Positions 62,647 to 64,000 of a stretch of DNA of 64,000 nt are shown here, piece after piece. Both the position numbers and the translations under genes were made by a program. This DNA is from Pseudomonadota bacterium (GTDB lineage Bacteria > Pseudomonadota > Gammaproteobacteria > Acidiferrobacterales > UBA6901). Below the pieces are notes generated by a model, which was given only the letters and a program-made list of their open reading frames with translations, made no database searches and was not told the origin of the DNA. Each line of letters begins with the position of its first letter. Within the stretch, counting starts at the first letter, position 1. The stretch covers positions 578,196 through 642,195 of the forward strand of contig JAJYEX010000001.1 in the NCBI GenBank assembly GCA_021785515.1. Reading direction: 5' to 3'.

Positions 62647-64000
62647 TTACCATGCAAACCAGCCGTAAAGGAACGTGTAATTGTCGTTCGAAACGCTGGT
62701 CGTGGAGCCCACATACTTGGTGTATCCGCGGTACTGCAGCCCGAGCTTGGTGTTCTCCCAGGGCAGATAATCCACCTCCGCGGTCCAGTACGCCGTATTC
62801 GGACTGCCGGACACATTATTGGTCCATCCCCACAGGACCGCATCCGAATTCCCGGACCAGTTGTCGTAAGCGAGCATCGCTTCGAGGTCATGGCTCCAGT
62901 GCATTGCGCCGTCAACACGAACGTCATTCAGATGATCACTCGAGTTCGAGGTTGGGGCCGCCGCATTGCCGGCAGCAACCGAGGTGCCGTAATTCTGGCT
63001 TTCATGCAGATACTGCGCATGCAGCGCCAGCAGGTTGTCTCCCAACGGCAACTCGTACTGCGTGTCGACGCCGACATCGGTATACTTGTCGTCCACGCCT
63101 ATGCTGTCCAGACCCTTGGTCTGCATGCCGAAGGTGCCGATCTCCCAGTACGCGTCGTCGAACTGGCGCTGCCAGGCGAGTCGCCAGTAAGGCGCAACAC
63201 CGTTGATGCTGTCCAGCGTACCCGCCAAACCGCCGCCGCCCGCTCCGACCGGCTCGATCAGATTGCCCTGGATGGCGGTGCGGTAGAACGAGAGCGCCGC
63301 ATACCAATCGTTATTGATGAGTGTGTACGCACCGAGACCGGCGACATTGCCACCGAGACTGTCGAGCATCGAATCTGGCGGCGAGCTTGGAGCGCCGTTG
63401 GCGTAATGATCATACGGATGCTCGCCCGAGTGGATCCACGGATAACCCCAGGCCGGCGTGTCATTCCACACATCTTCGACCGACGGGTTGTTGTTCAAAG
63501 TCACACCGTAGATCTGATCCTGGCCGTCCATCGTGAAATGATTGGCATAGCGGACATCAGTGTTGTCCCACTGAAAACTCGACCCCGCCGCCTTCTGCTC
63601 GTAGGTGATCTGCATGAACGTGCCCATGTGCGGCGAGATCTCGCCGGCATAGAACAGGCTCAGCTGGCGCGGGAATTCGACATTGTTGTTCTGACCACCT
63701 GGCGCACGCTTGCCTTCGTTCGACATACCGACCTGCAGCATGACCGACAGCGGCGCCCCGGCGTTGATCTTGAGCGACTTGCCGCCATTGGCCTCAATCT
63801 GCTGCAGACCTGTCAGGGTGTAGCCGTTCAGTTTGAACAGGCGCCCGAATGGCGTGAGCTCCGGAAAGACCGTGTGGCAGACTTCGCAGGCGAGGCCTGT
63901 CTGGCGCGCGTAGCTCGGCACGGCAAGCGCCTCTGGCGAAGACAAAGCCAGCAGTGCTAATGCTCCTCCGCCGGCAATAATCAGACTTCTGGATACCGAA
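62647..64000 (-). CDS. Cyc2-like fused cytochrome c-porin (5' end cut by window)
   Basis: More than 450 aa are visible and the start lies beyond the window. The visible N-terminus is a signal peptide (SRSLIIAGGGALALLALSSP, then EALA), followed by PSYARQTGLACEVCHTVFPE with one CXXCH heme c site, then TPFGRLFKLNGYTLTG. The rest is a beta-barrel-like repeat of alternating strands rich in Tyr, Trp, Asn and Gly, ending YTFLYGWFAW with a terminal aromatic residue, as outer-membrane porins do. This architecture matches fused cytochrome-porins such as Cyc2, used for extracellular iron oxidation. Membership in the true Cyc2 clade is not proven here. Confidence 0.75.
   Translation of the reverse strand, partial: SVSRSLIIAGGGALALLALSSPEALAVPSYARQTGLACEVCHTVFPELTPFGRLFKLNGYTLTGLQQIEANGGKSLKINAGAPLSVMLQVGMSNEGKRAPGGQNNNVEFPRQLSLFYAGEISPHMGTFMQITYEQKAAGSSFQWDNTDVRYANHFTMDGQDQIYGVTLNNNPSVEDVWNDTPAWGYPWIHSGEHPYDHYANGAPSSPPDSMLDSLGGNVAGLGAYTLINNDWYAALSFYRTAIQGNLIEPVGAGGGGLAGTLDSINGVAPYWRLAWQRQFDDAYWEIGTFGMQTKGLDSIGVDDKYTDVGVDTQYELPLGDNLLALHAQYLHESQNYGTSVAAGNAAAPTSNSSDHLNDVRVDGAMHWSHDLEAMLAYDNWSGNSDAVLWGWTNNVSGSPNTAYWTAEVDYLPWENTKLGLQYRGYTKYVGSTTSVSNDNYTFLYGWFAW

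Noticed and set aside
62458-63960. A 500-codon open frame on the plus strand
   Set aside because: It lies antisense to the cytochrome-porin and its translation is an Arg/Val-rich shadow without motifs. Its length comes from GC-rich codon use of the real gene.

Overview
The window looks like a chromosomal segment of a facultatively anaerobic, sulfur-oxidising, chemolithoautotrophic gammaproteobacterium. The evidence is the combination of form IA RuBisCO with an alpha-carboxysome operon, a DAB-type inorganic carbon pump, PPi-dependent phosphofructokinase, phosphoribulokinase, reverse-type DsrAB, a DsrC-like protein and a CtaA heme A synthase. A partial Cyc2-like cytochrome-porin at the right edge would also fit iron oxidation. 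An Acidiferrobacter/Sulfuricaulis-like lineage is my guess from gene content only. I see no phage, insertion sequence, CRISPR, tRNA or rRNA.

Layout. 1-4.0 kb: PPi-dependent phosphofructokinase, a 73-aa protein and a K+-independent H+-pyrophosphatase. 4.3-12.0 kb: a phosphoesterase and a complete L-Ara4N lipid A pathway (arnT, one EmrE-like subunit, arnB, arnC, arnA split into two genes, arnD). 12.0-16.5 kb: bioB, fnr and hemN (minus strand) and ubiT (plus strand). 17.1-22.7 kb: pyrC-purK-purE, a Nudix/TMP-synthase fusion and a cbbR-like regulator. 22.7-31.1 kb: minus-strand carboxysome operon cbbL-cbbS-csoS2-csoSCA-csoS4A-csoS4B-csoS1-csoS1-bfr-like-acRAF-mcdA-mcdB. 31.8-38.9 kb: divergent dabB-(NDH-like)-dabA-PII and a second CbbR-like regulator. 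39.1-40.6 kb: class II aldolase-Dabb fusion and a small protein. 40.8-46.0 kb: operon rSAM-yhcC-ubiU-ubiV-(lipoate ligase/DUF116 fusion). 46.2-47.2 kb: DsrC-like protein divergent from an NsrR-like regulator. 47.5-55.6 kb: mixed housekeeping genes including ddl, phosphoribulokinase, two membrane-protease-like proteins and a PilZ protein. 55.6-59.8 kb: ytfE divergent from a second NsrR-like gene, then dsrAB. 60.5-64 kb: ctaA, a secreted protein and the cytochrome-porin.

How the parts fit. The carbon part is a carboxysome CO2-concentrating system (DAB pump, shell, McdAB positioning, RuBisCO assembly factor) feeding a Calvin cycle in which PPi chemistry (Pfp plus HppA) can save ATP. The anaerobic part is FNR with oxygen-independent heme (HemN) and ubiquinone (UbiT, UbiU, UbiV) synthesis. 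Four FNR-like palindromes of the form TTGAY-N4-RTCAA lie in intergenic DNA upstream of ubiT, of the rSAM-yhcC-ubiUV-lplA operon, of dsrAB and of hppA. This suggests that one oxygen sensor may link quinone synthesis, sulfur oxidation and PPi energetics. The least explained element is the lipoate ligase-DUF116 fusion co-transcribed with ubiUV.
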